Below, in pieces: positions 1 through 8,890 of a DNA stretch of 64,000 nt. How positions within the stretch are numbered: the first letter of the stretch is position 1; every line of letters begins with the position of its first letter. A model generated the notes under the pieces. It was not told the DNA's origin, searched no databases, and saw nothing but the letters and a program-made list of their open reading frames with translations. The position numbers and the translations under genes were made by a program. This DNA comes from Caballeronia choica (GTDB lineage: Bacteria > Pseudomonadota > Gammaproteobacteria > Burkholderiales > Burkholderiaceae). Location: positions 1 to 64,000 of the forward strand of contig NZ_FCON02000012.1 in assembly GCF_001544535.1 (NCBI RefSeq), given 5' to 3'.

Positions 1-305
1 TAGCGGGGTTTCATCGTTGTTGGCATGTAGAAAAGGCGCGCACGTCGCACCGCGACAGGGAGTGGAACAGCAGTCATACATCCGTCTCGGCACTTCGTGC
101 CCGACGACAGGTTCGCTAAGCGGTGAACTGAAGCATGCAGCAAGCACGAACGTAGGATGGTGATATAGCGATGGGTTACGGGTCTCGGTTTTGCCTGACG
201 GGTGAGCGCGTAGCGCGAGGCCGGATGTATGACTGCTGGTCCACTCCGTATTGCGGTGCGATGCCCGTGCCTCTTCTACATGCCAACAACGATGAAACCC
301 CGCTA
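1..305. repeat. Long inverted repeat (84-bp arms) with 137-bp core
   Basis: Positions 1-84 and 222-305 are reverse complements of each other. The outer 32 bases are identical, and I count about 9 mismatches over the 84. The core at 85-221 contains small hairpins, for example GGCAC-ttc-GTGCC near 89-101. The core is homologous to about 37929-38041 but in the opposite orientation relative to the shared right module, so one copy has flipped. Confidence 0.85.
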
Positions 306-392
306 ACGACACTCCCCCGGTTGGACCACTCAGAAGAAACGGTCTAGCGGCGCATGGCAAGCATTGGCGGTGGGAAGCTGCTTTCTTTGCTT

Positions 393-418
393 ACTTTCTT
401 TGCAGCAGCAAAGAAAGT
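393..418. repeat. Perfect 11-bp stem-loop inside repeat copy 1
   Basis: ACTTTCTTTGC (393-403), loop AGCA, then GCAAAGAAAGT (408-418) form a perfect hairpin. The same spot in copy 2 (about 38210-38247) is degenerate. There is no T-tract, so it is not a standard terminator. Confidence 0.7.
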
Positions 419-536
419 GAGTCCCGCCCCGGACAGGGGCAGAGCAAATAAACCACTAAGAATACAAGTTCCATGGAAGCCCAAGCGCATCAAAACGGTG
501 TAAACCACACCCACCCCAAGCGCCAGCGAAAATTAC

Positions 537-565
537 TTGACACTTAAAATATCTAAGCTTAAATT
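537..565 (+). promoter_or_regulatory. Candidate sigma-70 promoter of the 2-aminobenzoate operon
   Basis: TTGACA (537-542) is a perfect -35 box. After a 17-bp spacer comes TAAATT (560-565), a 4/6 match to the -10 consensus. The spacer contains the 8-bp palindrome TAAGCTTA (554-561) in a very AT-rich tract, a plausible operator for the MarR protein encoded in the operon. AAGGAG at 588-593 precedes the start codon at 599. Confidence 0.55.
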
Positions 566-598
566 AAAGTCACAGTTTCCCCCACGCAAGGAGCGGGC

Positions 599-2932
599 AT
601 GCGCATCGTTTGCATCGGCGGCGGTCCGGCCGGTCTGTACTTCGGCCTGTTGATGAAGAAGCAGAATCCCGAGCACGAGGTGACCGTGGTCGAGCGTAAT
701 CGTCCGTACGATACGTTCGGCTGGGGCGTCGTGTTCTCCGACCAGACCCTCGGCAACCTCCAAGGCGCCGACGCGCCGAGCGCGAACGCGATCCTCGAGG
801 CGTTCAACCACTGGGACGACATCGACATCCATTTCGGCGGGCGCACGCAGCGTTCCTCCGGCCACGGTTTTTGCGGCATCGGCAGGAAGCGGCTTCTCAA
901 CATCCTCCAGGCGCGCGCCGAGGAACTCGGCGTGAAACTCGTCTTCGAGACGCTGGTGACCAACGACGAAGCCTACGACGCCGACCTCATCGTCGCGTGC
1001 GACGGCCTGAACAGCGCGATCCGCACGAAGTATGCGGCCACTTACAAGCCCGATATCGACATGCGCGATTGCCGCTTCGTGTGGCTCGGCACCGACAAGC
1101 TCTTCGACGCCTTCACGTTCGCATTCGAGAAAACCGAATGGGGCTGGTTCCAGGCCCACGCGTACCGCTTCGACGGTCACACGTCCACGTTCATCGTCGA
1201 GACGCCCGAGCGCGTCTGGCGCGCGGCAGGGCTCGACGAGATGAGCAAGGAAGACAGCATCGCGTTCTGCGAACGGCTGTTCGCCCGCTATCTCGACGGC
1301 CACAAGCTCAAGTCGAACGCCGAGCATCTGCGAGGCTCCGCGCAATGGATCCGCTTTCCGCGCGTGGTGAACGAGAACTGGGTCCATTACCGCCCACGCG
1401 CCGACGGCCGGACGACACCGATCGTGCTGATGGGCGACGCGGCGCACACGGCGCACTTCTCCATCGGCTCGGGCACCAAGCTGGCGCTCGAAGACGCGAT
1501 CGAACTGGCGAACAGCATCGCGGCGCATCCCCACGATCTCGACGGCGCGCTGAAGCATTACAGCGATGTGCGCAGCGTCGATGTCCTGCGCATCCAGAAT
1601 GCGGCGCGCAATTCGACAGAGTGGTTCGAGAACGTGCAGCGCTATGCCTCGTTCGAGCCGGAACAGTTCGCCTATTCGCTGCTGACACGCTCGCAGCGCA
1701 TCTCGCACGAGAACCTGCGTGAACGCGACGCCGCGTATCTGGCGGAATTCGAGAACTGGATCGCGCAACGCTCGGGCATCGACGTGACGGACGACACGAA
1801 GCGCCCGGTCCCGCCGATGTTCACGCCGTTCACGCTGCGCGGCGTGACGCTCAAGAACCGCATCGTCGTCTCGCCGATGGCGCAGTACTCCGCCGTCGAC
1901 GGCATCGCGGGCGACTATCACCTGATGCATCTCGGCGCCCGCGCAATGGGCGGCGCCGCGCTCGTCATGACGGAGATGACCTGCGTCTCGCCCGAAGCGC
2001 GCATCACACCGGGCTGCCCGGGTCTCTACAACGAAGCGCAACGCGACGCGTGGCGGCGCATCGTCGAGTTCGTGCATCGCGAGTCGGATGCGAAGCTCGG
2101 CATTCAGCTCGGACACGCGGGCGGCAAGGCATCGACGAAAGTGGCGTGGGAAGGCATCGACCAGCCGCTCGACGAAGGCAACTGGCCGACCGTTTCGGCG
2201 TCGCCGCAGCAGTATCTGCGCGGCGTCAGCCACTGGTCGCGGGAGGCGAGCGTCGAAGACCTGCGCGCGATCGAGGCGCAGTTCGTGCGCTCCACCGAAC
2301 TCGCCGTCGAGGCCGGTTTCGACTGGCTCGAACTGCACTGCGCGCACGGCTATCTGCTGTCGGGCTTCCTGTCCCCGCTCACCAATCATCGCAGCGACGA
2401 ATACGGCGGCTCGCTCGCGAACCGCCTGCGCTTTCCGCTCGACGTGTTCCGGGCGATGCGTGCCGTGTGGCCCGCCGACAAGCCGATGTCCGTGCGCATT
2501 TCCGCGCATGACTGGGTCGACGGCGGCATGACGCCCGACGACGCCGTCGAGATCGCGCGCGCCTTCAAGACAGCGGGCGCGGACCTCATCGACGTGTCGT
2601 CGGGACAGGTCAGCAAGGACGAGAAGCCCGTCTACGGCCGCATGTTCCAGACGCCCTTCTCCGACCGCGTGCGCAACGAAGCCGGCATCGCGACGATCGC
2701 GGTCGGTGCGATCTCCGAGGCGGATCACGTGAACAGCATCATCGCGGCGGGCCGCGCGGACCTGTGCGCCATCGCGCGGCCGCATCTCGCCAACCCGGCA
2801 TGGACGCTCAACGAGGGGGCGCGGATCGGCTACTTCGATATCGCATGGCCGAAGCAGTATCGCGCGGCGAAAGCGCAACTCGAACGCAACTACGAACGCG
2901 AGCGCGCACAGCACGCGAAGGACGCAGCATGA
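599..2932 (+). CDS. abmA: 2-aminobenzoyl-CoA monooxygenase/reductase (or salicylyl-CoA 5-hydroxylase), fused enzyme
   Basis: The 777-residue fusion starts at an ATG with AAGGAG six bases upstream. Residues 1-400 are a flavin aromatic hydroxylase: the FAD motif [10 protein letters not shown] lies at about 8-17, and the GD motif is [20 protein letters not shown]. Residues 405-760 are an old-yellow-enzyme domain ([34 protein letters not shown]). Enzymes of this architecture hydroxylate 2-aminobenzoyl-CoA at C5 and then reduce the ring; the same family is also annotated as salicylyl-CoA 5-hydroxylase. The aryl-CoA ligase and beta-oxidation-like genes downstream support a CoA-bound aromatic substrate. 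Anthranilate is the likelier choice, but the sequence alone does not settle it. The stop overlaps the next start (ATGA). Confidence 0.9.
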   Translation: MRIVCIGGGPAGLYFGLLMKKQNPEHEVTVVERNRPYDTFGWGVVFSDQTLGNLQGADAPSANAILEAFNHWDDIDIHFGGRTQRSSGHGFCGIGRKRLLNILQARAEELGVKLVFETLVTNDEAYDADLIVACDGLNSAIRTKYAATYKPDIDMRDCRFVWLGTDKLFDAFTFAFEKTEWGWFQAHAYRFDGHTSTFIVETPERVWRAAGLDEMSKEDSIAFCERLFARYLDGHKLKSNAEHLRGSAQWIRFPRVVNENWVHYRPRADGRTTPIVLMGDAAHTAHFSIGSGTKLALEDAIELANSIAAHPHDLDGALKHYSDVRSVDVLRIQNAARNSTEWFENVQRYASFEPEQFAYSLLTRSQRISHENLRERDAAYLAEFENWIAQRSGIDVTDDTKRPVPPMFTPFTLRGVTLKNRIVVSPMAQYSAVDGIAGDYHLMHLGARAMGGAALVMTEMTCVSPEARITPGCPGLYNEAQRDAWRRIVEFVHRESDAKLGIQLGHAGGKASTKVAWEGIDQPLDEGNWPTVSASPQQYLRGVSHWSREASVEDLRAIEAQFVRSTELAVEAGFDWLELHCAHGYLLSGFLSPLTNHRSDEYGGSLANRLRFPLDVFRAMRAVWPADKPMSVRISAHDWVDGGMTPDDAVEIARAFKTAGADLIDVSSGQVSKDEKPVYGRMFQTPFSDRVRNEAGIATIAVGAISEADHVNSIIAAGRADLCAIARPHLANPAWTLNEGARIGYFDIAWPKQYRAAKAQLERNYERERAQHAKDAA

Positions 2933-3708
2933 ACGGCTCTTTGCTCACCCATCGCCATGCGGTCGTGACAGGCGGCGGCAGCGGCATCGGCGCTGCGATC
3001 GCGCAGGCGCTCGTCGCAGCCGGCGCGCGCGTCACGCTGATGGGCCGCGATGCGGCGCGTCTCGCCTATCAGCGCGACATGCTCGCCCACGATGGCGAGG
3101 TACAGGTGCAGGCTGTCGACGTCACGCAGCCCGAGTCGGTCGCGTCCGCGTTTGCAGGCGCAGCCGCCGCGTTCGGCGCTGTCGATATCCTCGTCAACAA
3201 CGCGGGACAGGCCGAGGCGTCGCCATTCGCGAAGACCGATCTCGCGCTCTGGCAGCGCATGCTCGATGTGAACCTGACCGGCGTCTTTCTCTGCACGCAG
3301 GCCGCGCTTCCCGCGATGCTCGAACGCGGCAACGGCCGCATCGTCAACGTCGCGAGCACGGCAGGACAGGTCGGCTACGCGTATGTCGCCGCGTATTGCG
3401 CGGCCAAGCATGGCGTGATCGGCATGACGCGATCGCTCGCGCTCGAAGTCGCGACACGGGGCGTCACCGTGAACGCGGTGTGCCCCGGCTACACGGAGAC
3501 GGAACTGCTGCGGCAATCGGTCGGACGGATCGTCGCGCAGACCTCGCGCAGCGAAGACGAGGCGCGCGACGCCCTGCTGCGCAGCAACCCGCAACGCCGT
3601 TTCGTCACGCCCGAGGAAGTCGCGCATTCGGTCCTGTGGCTGTGTTCGCCCGGCTCCGATGCCCTCACAGGCCAGGCGATATCGATTTCAGGTGGAGAAG
3701 TAATGTGA
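2929..3708 (+). CDS. SDR-family NAD(P)-dependent dehydrogenase
   Basis: The 259-residue short-chain dehydrogenase starts at the ATG that overlaps the preceding stop (ATGA), so translation is probably coupled. The cofactor motif TGGGSGIG lies near residue 14. NNAG and the YxxxK catalytic pair (YCAAK) are present, followed by [12 protein letters not shown]. It probably oxidises a hydroxyacyl-CoA intermediate formed after ring hydroxylation and hydration, but the exact substrate is inferred from the operon only. Confidence 0.88.
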   Translation: MNGSLLTHRHAVVTGGGSGIGAAIAQALVAAGARVTLMGRDAARLAYQRDMLAHDGEVQVQAVDVTQPESVASAFAGAAAAFGAVDILVNNAGQAEASPFAKTDLALWQRMLDVNLTGVFLCTQAALPAMLERGNGRIVNVASTAGQVGYAYVAAYCAAKHGVIGMTRSLALEVATRGVTVNAVCPGYTETELLRQSVGRIVAQTSRSEDEARDALLRSNPQRRFVTPEEVAHSVLWLCSPGSDALTGQAISISGGEVM

Positions 3709-4244
3709 CCAAAGCCGCCACGCGTACCGTCAAGAACAACCCGAAGCGCGACGCCGCGCTCGCCGACAACGTCGTCGATCTCGAGATGAGCACCGGCGTC
3801 GACAGCCACATGGGACTGCGCCTGTGGCTGCGGCTCCTGACGACGACCAATCTCGTGCAGACGGAATTGCGCAAGCGGCTGCGCAACGAATTCAACACCA
3901 CGCTGCCGCGTTTCGACCTGATGGCGCAACTCGAACGCCACCCGGAAGGCCTGAAGATGAGCGAGCTTTCGCGACGCCTGATGGTGACGGGCGGCAACGT
4001 GACGGGCTTGACCGATCAACTGGAAAAGGAAGACCTCGTGGTGCGCGACGCCGATCCCGCCGACCGCCGCGCGTACACCGTACGGCTCACGCCGAACGGC
4101 CGGCTGCTCTTCGACCGCATGGCGCGCGCCCATGAACAATGGGTCGTCGAACTGCTCGGCGGCCTGCCGCTCGCGGACAAGGCGCGCATGCACCAGAAGC
4201 TCGGGCGGCTCAAGCAGCACCTGCGCGACATCGTCAAGCCTTGA
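3705..4244 (+). CDS. MarR-family transcriptional regulator of the aromatic-CoA operon
   Basis: The 179-residue protein is read from a GTG at 3705 that overlaps the SDR stop. GGTGGAG at 3691-3697 is its ribosome site. An ATG at 3786 would give a shorter form beginning MSTGVDS. The winged-helix DNA-binding core ([23 protein letters not shown], in part) and wing ([16 protein letters not shown]) are typical MarR. Position inside the operon suggests it senses an aryl-CoA intermediate and represses the promoter near 537-565, as known for CoA-ester-responsive MarR proteins. The ligand is inferred. Confidence 0.88.
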   Translation: MTKAATRTVKNNPKRDAALADNVVDLEMSTGVDSHMGLRLWLRLLTTTNLVQTELRKRLRNEFNTTLPRFDLMAQLERHPEGLKMSELSRRLMVTGGNVTGLTDQLEKEDLVVRDADPADRRAYTVRLTPNGRLLFDRMARAHEQWVVELLGGLPLADKARMHQKLGRLKQHLRDIVKP

Positions 4245-4290
4245 TGCAGCGGCAGGCGGCACGCAGTACGGAACAACACGGAGACACTCG

Positions 4291-5142
4291 ATGAACGAAA
4301 CCCCCGCCGCCGCGCTTTTCACCGGCAACCGGACGACGCTTGCGCACTATCGCGCCGAACACTTCGGCTGGTCGGTCGACGGCAAGGTCGGCACGATCAC
4401 GCTGAACCGGCCCGAACGCAAGAACCCGCTCACCTTCGAGTCGTATGCCGAGTTGCGCGACCTGTTCAGGCAACTCGCCTACGCGACCGACGTCAAGGCC
4501 ATCGTGATTCATGGCGCGGGCGGCAACTTCTGCTCGGGCGGCGACGTGCACGACATCATCGCGCCGCTCGTCGATCTGCCGATGCCCGAACTGCTGATGT
4601 TCACGCGCATGACGGGCGATCTCGTGAAGGCGATGCGCCATTGCCCGCAGCCGGTGATCGCCGCGGTGGACGGCGTGTGCGCCGGCGCCGGCGCGATCAT
4701 GGCGATGGCCTCCGACCTGCGTCTGGGAACGGCCCGCAGCAAGCTCGCGTTCCTGTTCACGCGCGTCGGCCTCGCCGGCTGCGACATGGGCGCGTGCGCA
4801 CTGCTGCCGCGCATCATCGGCCAGGGACGCGCCGCCGACCTGCTCTTCACGGGCCGCTCCGCAAGCGGCGACGAAGCGCACGCGTGGGGCTTCTATAACC
4901 GGCTCTGCCAGCCGGATGACGTCGTGAAGGAAGCACAGACACTCGCCGCCGAACTGGCCGCTGGCCCGACCTTCGCACACGGCATCACGAAGAAGATGCT
5001 GCATCAGGAATGGAACATGGGCATCGACGAAGCGATCGAATCCGAGGCGCAGGCGCAGGCCATCTGCATGGCGACGCAGGATTTCGGACGCGCGTATCGT
5101 GCGTTCGCCGCGAAGACGCGGCCTGTTTTCGAGGGAGACTGA
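4291..5142 (+). CDS. Enoyl-CoA hydratase/isomerase family protein
   Basis: The 283-residue crotonase-fold protein starts at ATG 4291 with CGGAG about 7 bases upstream. The oxyanion-hole segments are visible: [15 protein letters not shown], and later [20 protein letters not shown] with the [13 protein letters not shown] loop. In this operon it would hydrate a non-aromatic ring CoA ester or cleave the ring, in the beta-oxidation-like lower part of the pathway. It ends one base before the next start region, with GAGGGAGA serving the next gene. Confidence 0.87.
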   Translation: MNETPAAALFTGNRTTLAHYRAEHFGWSVDGKVGTITLNRPERKNPLTFESYAELRDLFRQLAYATDVKAIVIHGAGGNFCSGGDVHDIIAPLVDLPMPELLMFTRMTGDLVKAMRHCPQPVIAAVDGVCAGAGAIMAMASDLRLGTARSKLAFLFTRVGLAGCDMGACALLPRIIGQGRAADLLFTGRSASGDEAHAWGFYNRLCQPDDVVKEAQTLAAELAAGPTFAHGITKKMLHQEWNMGIDEAIESEAQAQAICMATQDFGRAYRAFAAKTRPVFEGD

Positions 5143-5143
5143 C

Positions 5144-6325
5144 ATGGCCGACGCATTCACCGATGCACTCGACTGGCCGTTCTTCGAGGAACGCCATCGC
5201 GAGTTGGGCCGGCGCATCACTGCGTGGGCGGCGGAGCATCTGGACCACGTCGGACACGACGACGTCGACGCCGCCTGCCGCCACCTCGTGCGCGAACTCG
5301 GCGCCGCGGGCTGGCTGCGTTACGGCGTGGGCGGCACCGCGTATGGCGGCCACGGCGACACCATCGATACGCGCGCCGTCTGCGTGCTGCGTGAAGTGCT
5401 CGCGCGCCACAGCGGCCTCGCCGACTTCGCGCTGGCGATGCAGGGCCTCGGCTCCGGCGCGATCACGCTCGCCGGCAGCGACGCGCAAAAGGAACGCTAC
5501 CTGCCGCGCGTGGCCGCCGGTGAAGCGCTCGCGGCGTTCGCGCTGTCGGAGCCCGACGCCGGATCGGATGTCGCCGCGCTTGCCCTCACCGCGCGCGCCG
5601 AAAAAGACTTCTTCATTCTCGATGGCGAGAAGACCTGGATCTCGAACGGCGGCATCGCGGACTTCTACGTCGTGTTCGCACGAACCGGCGAGGCGCCGGG
5701 CGCGCGCGGCATCAGCGCGTTCATCGTGGATGCCGACACGCCGGGGCTCAAGATCGCGGAACGCATCGACGTGATCGCGCCGCATCCGCTTGCTCGCCTG
5801 CGCTTCGACGGCGCACGCGTGCCGCGCTCGGCGCTGCTTGGCAACCCCGGCGAAGGTTTCAAGCTCGCGATGCGCACGCTCGATATCTTCCGCACCTCGG
5901 TGGCCGCCGCTTCGCTCGGCTTCGCTCGCCGCGCGATGGACGAAGGACTCACGCGCGCCGCATCGCGCAAGATGTTCGGCCAGACCCTCGGCGACTTTCA
6001 ACTGACGCAGGCGAAGCTCGCCCAGATGGCGCTCACCATCGACAGCGCCGCGCTCCTCGTCTATCGCGCCGCATGGCTGCGCGATCAGGGCAAGCCGGTC
6101 ACGCGTGAAGCGGCGCTCGCGAAGTGGCACGCGAGCGAAGGCGCGCAGCAAGTCATCGATGCGGCCGTGCAACTCTGGGGCGGGCGCGGCGTGCAAAGCA
6201 ACTCGGTCGTCGAGCAGTTGTATCGCGAGATTCGCGCACTGCGCATCTACGAAGGCGCGACCGAAGTGCAGCAACTGATCGTAGGACGCGACTTGCTGAA
6301 GACGCATGCCAGGGAGGCGTCATGA
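5144..6325 (+). CDS. Acyl-CoA dehydrogenase
   Basis: The 393-residue flavin dehydrogenase starts at ATG 5144, one base after the preceding stop. [14 protein letters not shown] (FAD/substrate loop), [20 protein letters not shown] and the C-terminal [20 protein letters not shown] are family signatures; the Glu in YEGATE is where the catalytic base sits in many members. It probably desaturates a ring or opened-ring acyl-CoA intermediate. Its stop overlaps the thioesterase start (ATGA). Confidence 0.9.
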   Translation: MADAFTDALDWPFFEERHRELGRRITAWAAEHLDHVGHDDVDAACRHLVRELGAAGWLRYGVGGTAYGGHGDTIDTRAVCVLREVLARHSGLADFALAMQGLGSGAITLAGSDAQKERYLPRVAAGEALAAFALSEPDAGSDVAALALTARAEKDFFILDGEKTWISNGGIADFYVVFARTGEAPGARGISAFIVDADTPGLKIAERIDVIAPHPLARLRFDGARVPRSALLGNPGEGFKLAMRTLDIFRTSVAAASLGFARRAMDEGLTRAASRKMFGQTLGDFQLTQAKLAQMALTIDSAALLVYRAAWLRDQGKPVTREAALAKWHASEGAQQVIDAAVQLWGGRGVQSNSVVEQLYREIRALRIYEGATEVQQLIVGRDLLKTHAREAS

Positions 6326-6762
6326 CGTTCGAGCGCCCCGTGCGCATCCGGTTCTCGCATTGCGATCCGGCTGGCATCGTCTTCTTTCCGCAATATCTCG
6401 TGATGACCAACGTGCTCGTCGAGGACTGGTTCAACGAGTCGCTCGACATCGACTACAGCGCGATGATCCGCACGCGGCGCGTCGGCCTGCCGATCGTCAA
6501 GCTCGACTGCGCGTTCTCCAAGCCGAGCCAGATGGGCGAAACGATCATGCTGACCCTTGCACTGCGGCGCCTGGGGCGCCGCTCGATCACCATCGACATC
6601 ACGGGTCACGCTGACGGCGCGACGCGCTTCAGTGCCCAACAGGTGCTCGTCACGACATCGTTCGAGACGGGCGCATCGATCGACATCCCGGATGACATCC
6701 GCACGGCGCTGGTTCGCTTCGCACCGGATGCCGCCGGCACCACACAGGAACCGCAATCATGA
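6322..6762 (+). CDS. Hotdog acyl-CoA thioesterase (4-hydroxybenzoyl-CoA thioesterase type)
   Basis: The 146-residue single-hotdog protein has the motif [14 protein letters not shown] near residue 13; its Asp is the catalytic residue in the 4-hydroxybenzoyl-CoA thioesterase family. The start overlaps the dehydrogenase stop. In aryl-CoA pathways such an enzyme typically recovers CoA from stalled or dead-end thioesters, and that is the role inferred here. Its stop overlaps the next start. Confidence 0.87.
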   Translation: MTFERPVRIRFSHCDPAGIVFFPQYLVMTNVLVEDWFNESLDIDYSAMIRTRRVGLPIVKLDCAFSKPSQMGETIMLTLALRRLGRRSITIDITGHADGATRFSAQQVLVTTSFETGASIDIPDDIRTALVRFAPDAAGTTQEPQS

Positions 6763-7154
6763 AACAAGCCTTGCTTCCTCCGAGCTGGACCGCGCCGCGC
6801 GGCTATGCCAACGGCGTCGCCGCGCGCGGCACCCAGGTGTTCATCGCAGGCCAGATCGGCTGGGATGCCGAAGCGCGGTTTCATACCAGCGACTTCGCCG
6901 CACAAGCGAAACAAGCGCTGCAAAACATCGTCGACGTGCTGGCCGAGGCTGGCGGCAAGCCGGAGCATCTCGTGCGCCTCACGTGGTACGTGACCGACAA
7001 GCGCGAATATCTTGCCGCGCTGAAGGACATCGGCCGTGGGTTTCGAGAGCTGATCGGCGACTACGACATCGCGATGAGCGCAGTCCAGGTCGTCGCGCTG
7101 ATCGAAGACGAAGCGAAGGTCGAGATCGAAGCGACGGCCGTCATTCCGGACTGA
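6759..7154 (+). CDS. Rid-family (YjgF/YER057c/UK114) protein
   Basis: The 131-residue protein has the Rid fold signatures GVAARGTQVFIAGQIGWD and VEIEATAVIPD. True RidA enzymes deaminate enamine/imine intermediates and need an Arg in the segment VARLPKD. Here the aligned segment reads VVALIED, so that Arg is missing and this is a non-RidA subgroup. A role with the enamine-like 2-amino ring intermediates of 2-aminobenzoyl-CoA degradation is attractive but not established. Its start overlaps the thioesterase stop by 4 bases. Confidence 0.85.
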   Translation: MKQALLPPSWTAPRGYANGVAARGTQVFIAGQIGWDAEARFHTSDFAAQAKQALQNIVDVLAEAGGKPEHLVRLTWYVTDKREYLAALKDIGRGFRELIGDYDIAMSAVQVVALIEDEAKVEIEATAVIPD

Positions 7155-7207
7155 AGCAGAAGCCACCATCACGCATAACCCTGTTTATCGCTTTCCGGAG
7201 GTCTTTC

Positions 7208-8848
7208 ATGCAACCCTCGGCTCACGTCGATACGTTCGCCCGCGACAACCTGCCGCCGCCCGAACAGTGGCCGGAGTTCCTGCTCGACAACGCCGATATC
7301 CGGTATCCGGCGCGCTTCAATTGCGCGGCCGAACTGCTCGACCGGATGATCGACGAACGCGGGTTCGGCGAGCGGCCCGCGATCTGGTCCGACGAAAACG
7401 GCACGACCCAGGTCACGACCTACCGTGAATTGCGCGAGCGCGTGAACCGCACGGCGCATGTGCTCGTGAACGAGATGGGGCTCGTGCCGGGCAACCGTAT
7501 CCTGCTGCGCGGTCCGAACACCTTGCACATGGCGGTCGTCTGGCTCGCATCGCTCAAGGCGGGACTCGTCGTCGTGCCGACCATGCCGCTCCTGCGCTCG
7601 AAGGAGCTCAAGCAGATCGTCGACAAGGCCGAGGTCGCGGCCGCACTGTGCGATGCGCGGCTCGTCGACGAACTCGCCCCGTGCAGCGATCCGGCGCATC
7701 CGCACTACTGCCCGAGCCTGCGGCAAGTGCGGCTCTTTCATCACGACGCCCCCGACGCGGTCGAAGCGCTCGCCGCTGCCCAGCCCGCTGAATTCACCGC
7801 TGTCGATACGGCCGCCGACGACGTGTGCCTCATCGCGTTCACGAGCGGCACGACCGGCAAGCCGAAGGGCTGCATGCACTTTCATCGCGACGTGCTCGCG
7901 ATGTGCGACCTGTTTCCGCGTCACGTGCTCAAGCCGACGCCCGATGACGTGTTCTGCGGTACGCCGCCGCTCGCGTTCACGTTCGGCCTTGGCGGGCTGC
8001 TGTTCTTTCCGCTGCGCGCCGGCGCATCGACGGTGCTGATGGAGCGGCTCACGCCCGAGACGCTGCTCGCGAGCGTCGAGCGCTTTAACGCGACCATCAT
8101 GTTCACTGCGCCCACGTTTTATCGGCAGATGGCGGCGCTCGTTTCGCGCTTCGACCTGTCGAGCCTGAAGAAAACGGTATCGGCTGGCGAAGCCCTGCCC
8201 GACGCGACCCGTCAGCTCTGGCACGAGGCGACCGGCATCGAGATGATCGACGGCATCGGCGGAACGGAGATGATCCACATCTTCGTGTCGAGCGCGGCTG
8301 ATGAAGCGCGGCGGCATGCGATCGGCCGCGCGGTGCCGGGCTATATCGTGCAGGCAGTCGACGATGAAATGCGCCCGGTGCCCGTTGGCGAAGTCGGCAA
8401 GCTCGCCGTGAAAGGGCCGACCGGTTGCCGCTACCTGAGCGACGAGCGGCAGGCGAAGTTCGTGCGCGACGGCTGGAACCTTCCCGGCGATACCGTTCGC
8501 ATCGATGCGGATGGCTATGTGTTCTATCAGGCTCGCGCGGACGACATGATCGTGTCGGCTGGCTATAACATCTCCGGCCCGGAGGTGGAAAGCGCACTGA
8601 TGCTGCATGAGGCCGTGGCGGAATGCGGCGTGATCGGGGCCGCCGATGAGGAACGCGGGCAGATCGTCAAGGCGTTTGTCGTGCTTAACCGCGGGTATGT
8701 GGCGGGGGATGCACTCGTCGCGGAGTTGCAGGGCTTCGTCAAGCAGCAGATTGCACCGTATAAGTATCCGCGTGCGATTCGATTCGTCAATGCGTTGCCT
8801 CGGACCGAGACCGGCAAGCTCAAGCGGTTTGAATTGCGGTCGCTGTAG
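7208..8848 (+). CDS. abmG: Benzoate-CoA-ligase-family acyl-CoA synthetase, probable 2-aminobenzoate-CoA ligase
   Basis: The 546-residue ANL-superfamily ligase starts at ATG 7208; TTTCCGGAGG lies just upstream. The AMP-binding loop FTSGTTGKPKG is near residue 210, the adenylate motif DGIGGTEM follows, and the C-terminal catalytic Lys lies in TETGKLKRFEL. Length and motifs fit the benzoate/2-aminobenzoate-CoA ligase group. It would activate the aromatic acid with ATP and CoA as the first step of the operon's pathway. The specific acid is inferred from the fused monooxygenase at the head of the operon. Confidence 0.88.
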   Translation: MQPSAHVDTFARDNLPPPEQWPEFLLDNADIRYPARFNCAAELLDRMIDERGFGERPAIWSDENGTTQVTTYRELRERVNRTAHVLVNEMGLVPGNRILLRGPNTLHMAVVWLASLKAGLVVVPTMPLLRSKELKQIVDKAEVAAALCDARLVDELAPCSDPAHPHYCPSLRQVRLFHHDAPDAVEALAAAQPAEFTAVDTAADDVCLIAFTSGTTGKPKGCMHFHRDVLAMCDLFPRHVLKPTPDDVFCGTPPLAFTFGLGGLLFFPLRAGASTVLMERLTPETLLASVERFNATIMFTAPTFYRQMAALVSRFDLSSLKKTVSAGEALPDATRQLWHEATGIEMIDGIGGTEMIHIFVSSAADEARRHAIGRAVPGYIVQAVDDEMRPVPVGEVGKLAVKGPTGCRYLSDERQAKFVRDGWNLPGDTVRIDADGYVFYQARADDMIVSAGYNISGPEVESALMLHEAVAECGVIGAADEERGQIVKAFVVLNRGYVAGDALVAELQGFVKQQIAPYKYPRAIRFVNALPRTETGKLKRFELRSL

Positions 8849-8853
8849 GGTCT

Positions 8854-8890
8854 GGGTTGGGTGGTGCTGATACGTGCTGATACCCAACCC
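8854..8890. terminator. Convergent intergenic hairpin, candidate bidirectional terminator
   Basis: GGGTTGGGT (8854-8862) and ACCCAACCC (8882-8890) are perfect 9-bp arms, ending right at the stop codon of the convergent gene. The loop contains a tandem 10-bp repeat (GTGCTGATAC twice, 8864-8883). There is no T-tract, so intrinsic termination is uncertain. Confidence 0.5.

Larger units (their letters stand above)
1..535. repeat. Dispersed intergenic repeat, copy 1
   Basis: This gene-free stretch is a composite repeat. Its right module (about 306-535) is clearly related to 38105-38352: both carry the ACTCCCCCGG box, a CTTTC-TTGCTTACTTT stretch, a cCCGcACAGGGGC-like box, an AAGTTCCAT box and an AGCGCCAGCG end. 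The left module (1-305) is a long inverted repeat around a core that also occurs in copy 2. Similar CTTTGCTTACTTT / CAAAGAAAGT intergenic repeats are, as I know them, common in Paraburkholderia and Caballeronia. Its left limit may lie outside the window. No coding function is seen. Confidence 0.85.

Noticed and set aside
1-305. The long palindrome as a CRISPR, integron attC or phage attachment site
   Set aside because: There is only one inverted pair rather than spaced direct repeats, no recombinase or cas gene is near, and a related copy occurs in another intergenic region, so a dispersed repeat explains it better.
533-2914. A 793-residue open frame antisense to the fused monooxygenase/reductase
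   Set aside because: It runs against a gene with clear FAD and old-yellow-enzyme motifs, is Arg/Ala/Val-rich with no recognisable domain, and is what high-GC codon bias produces on the opposite strand.
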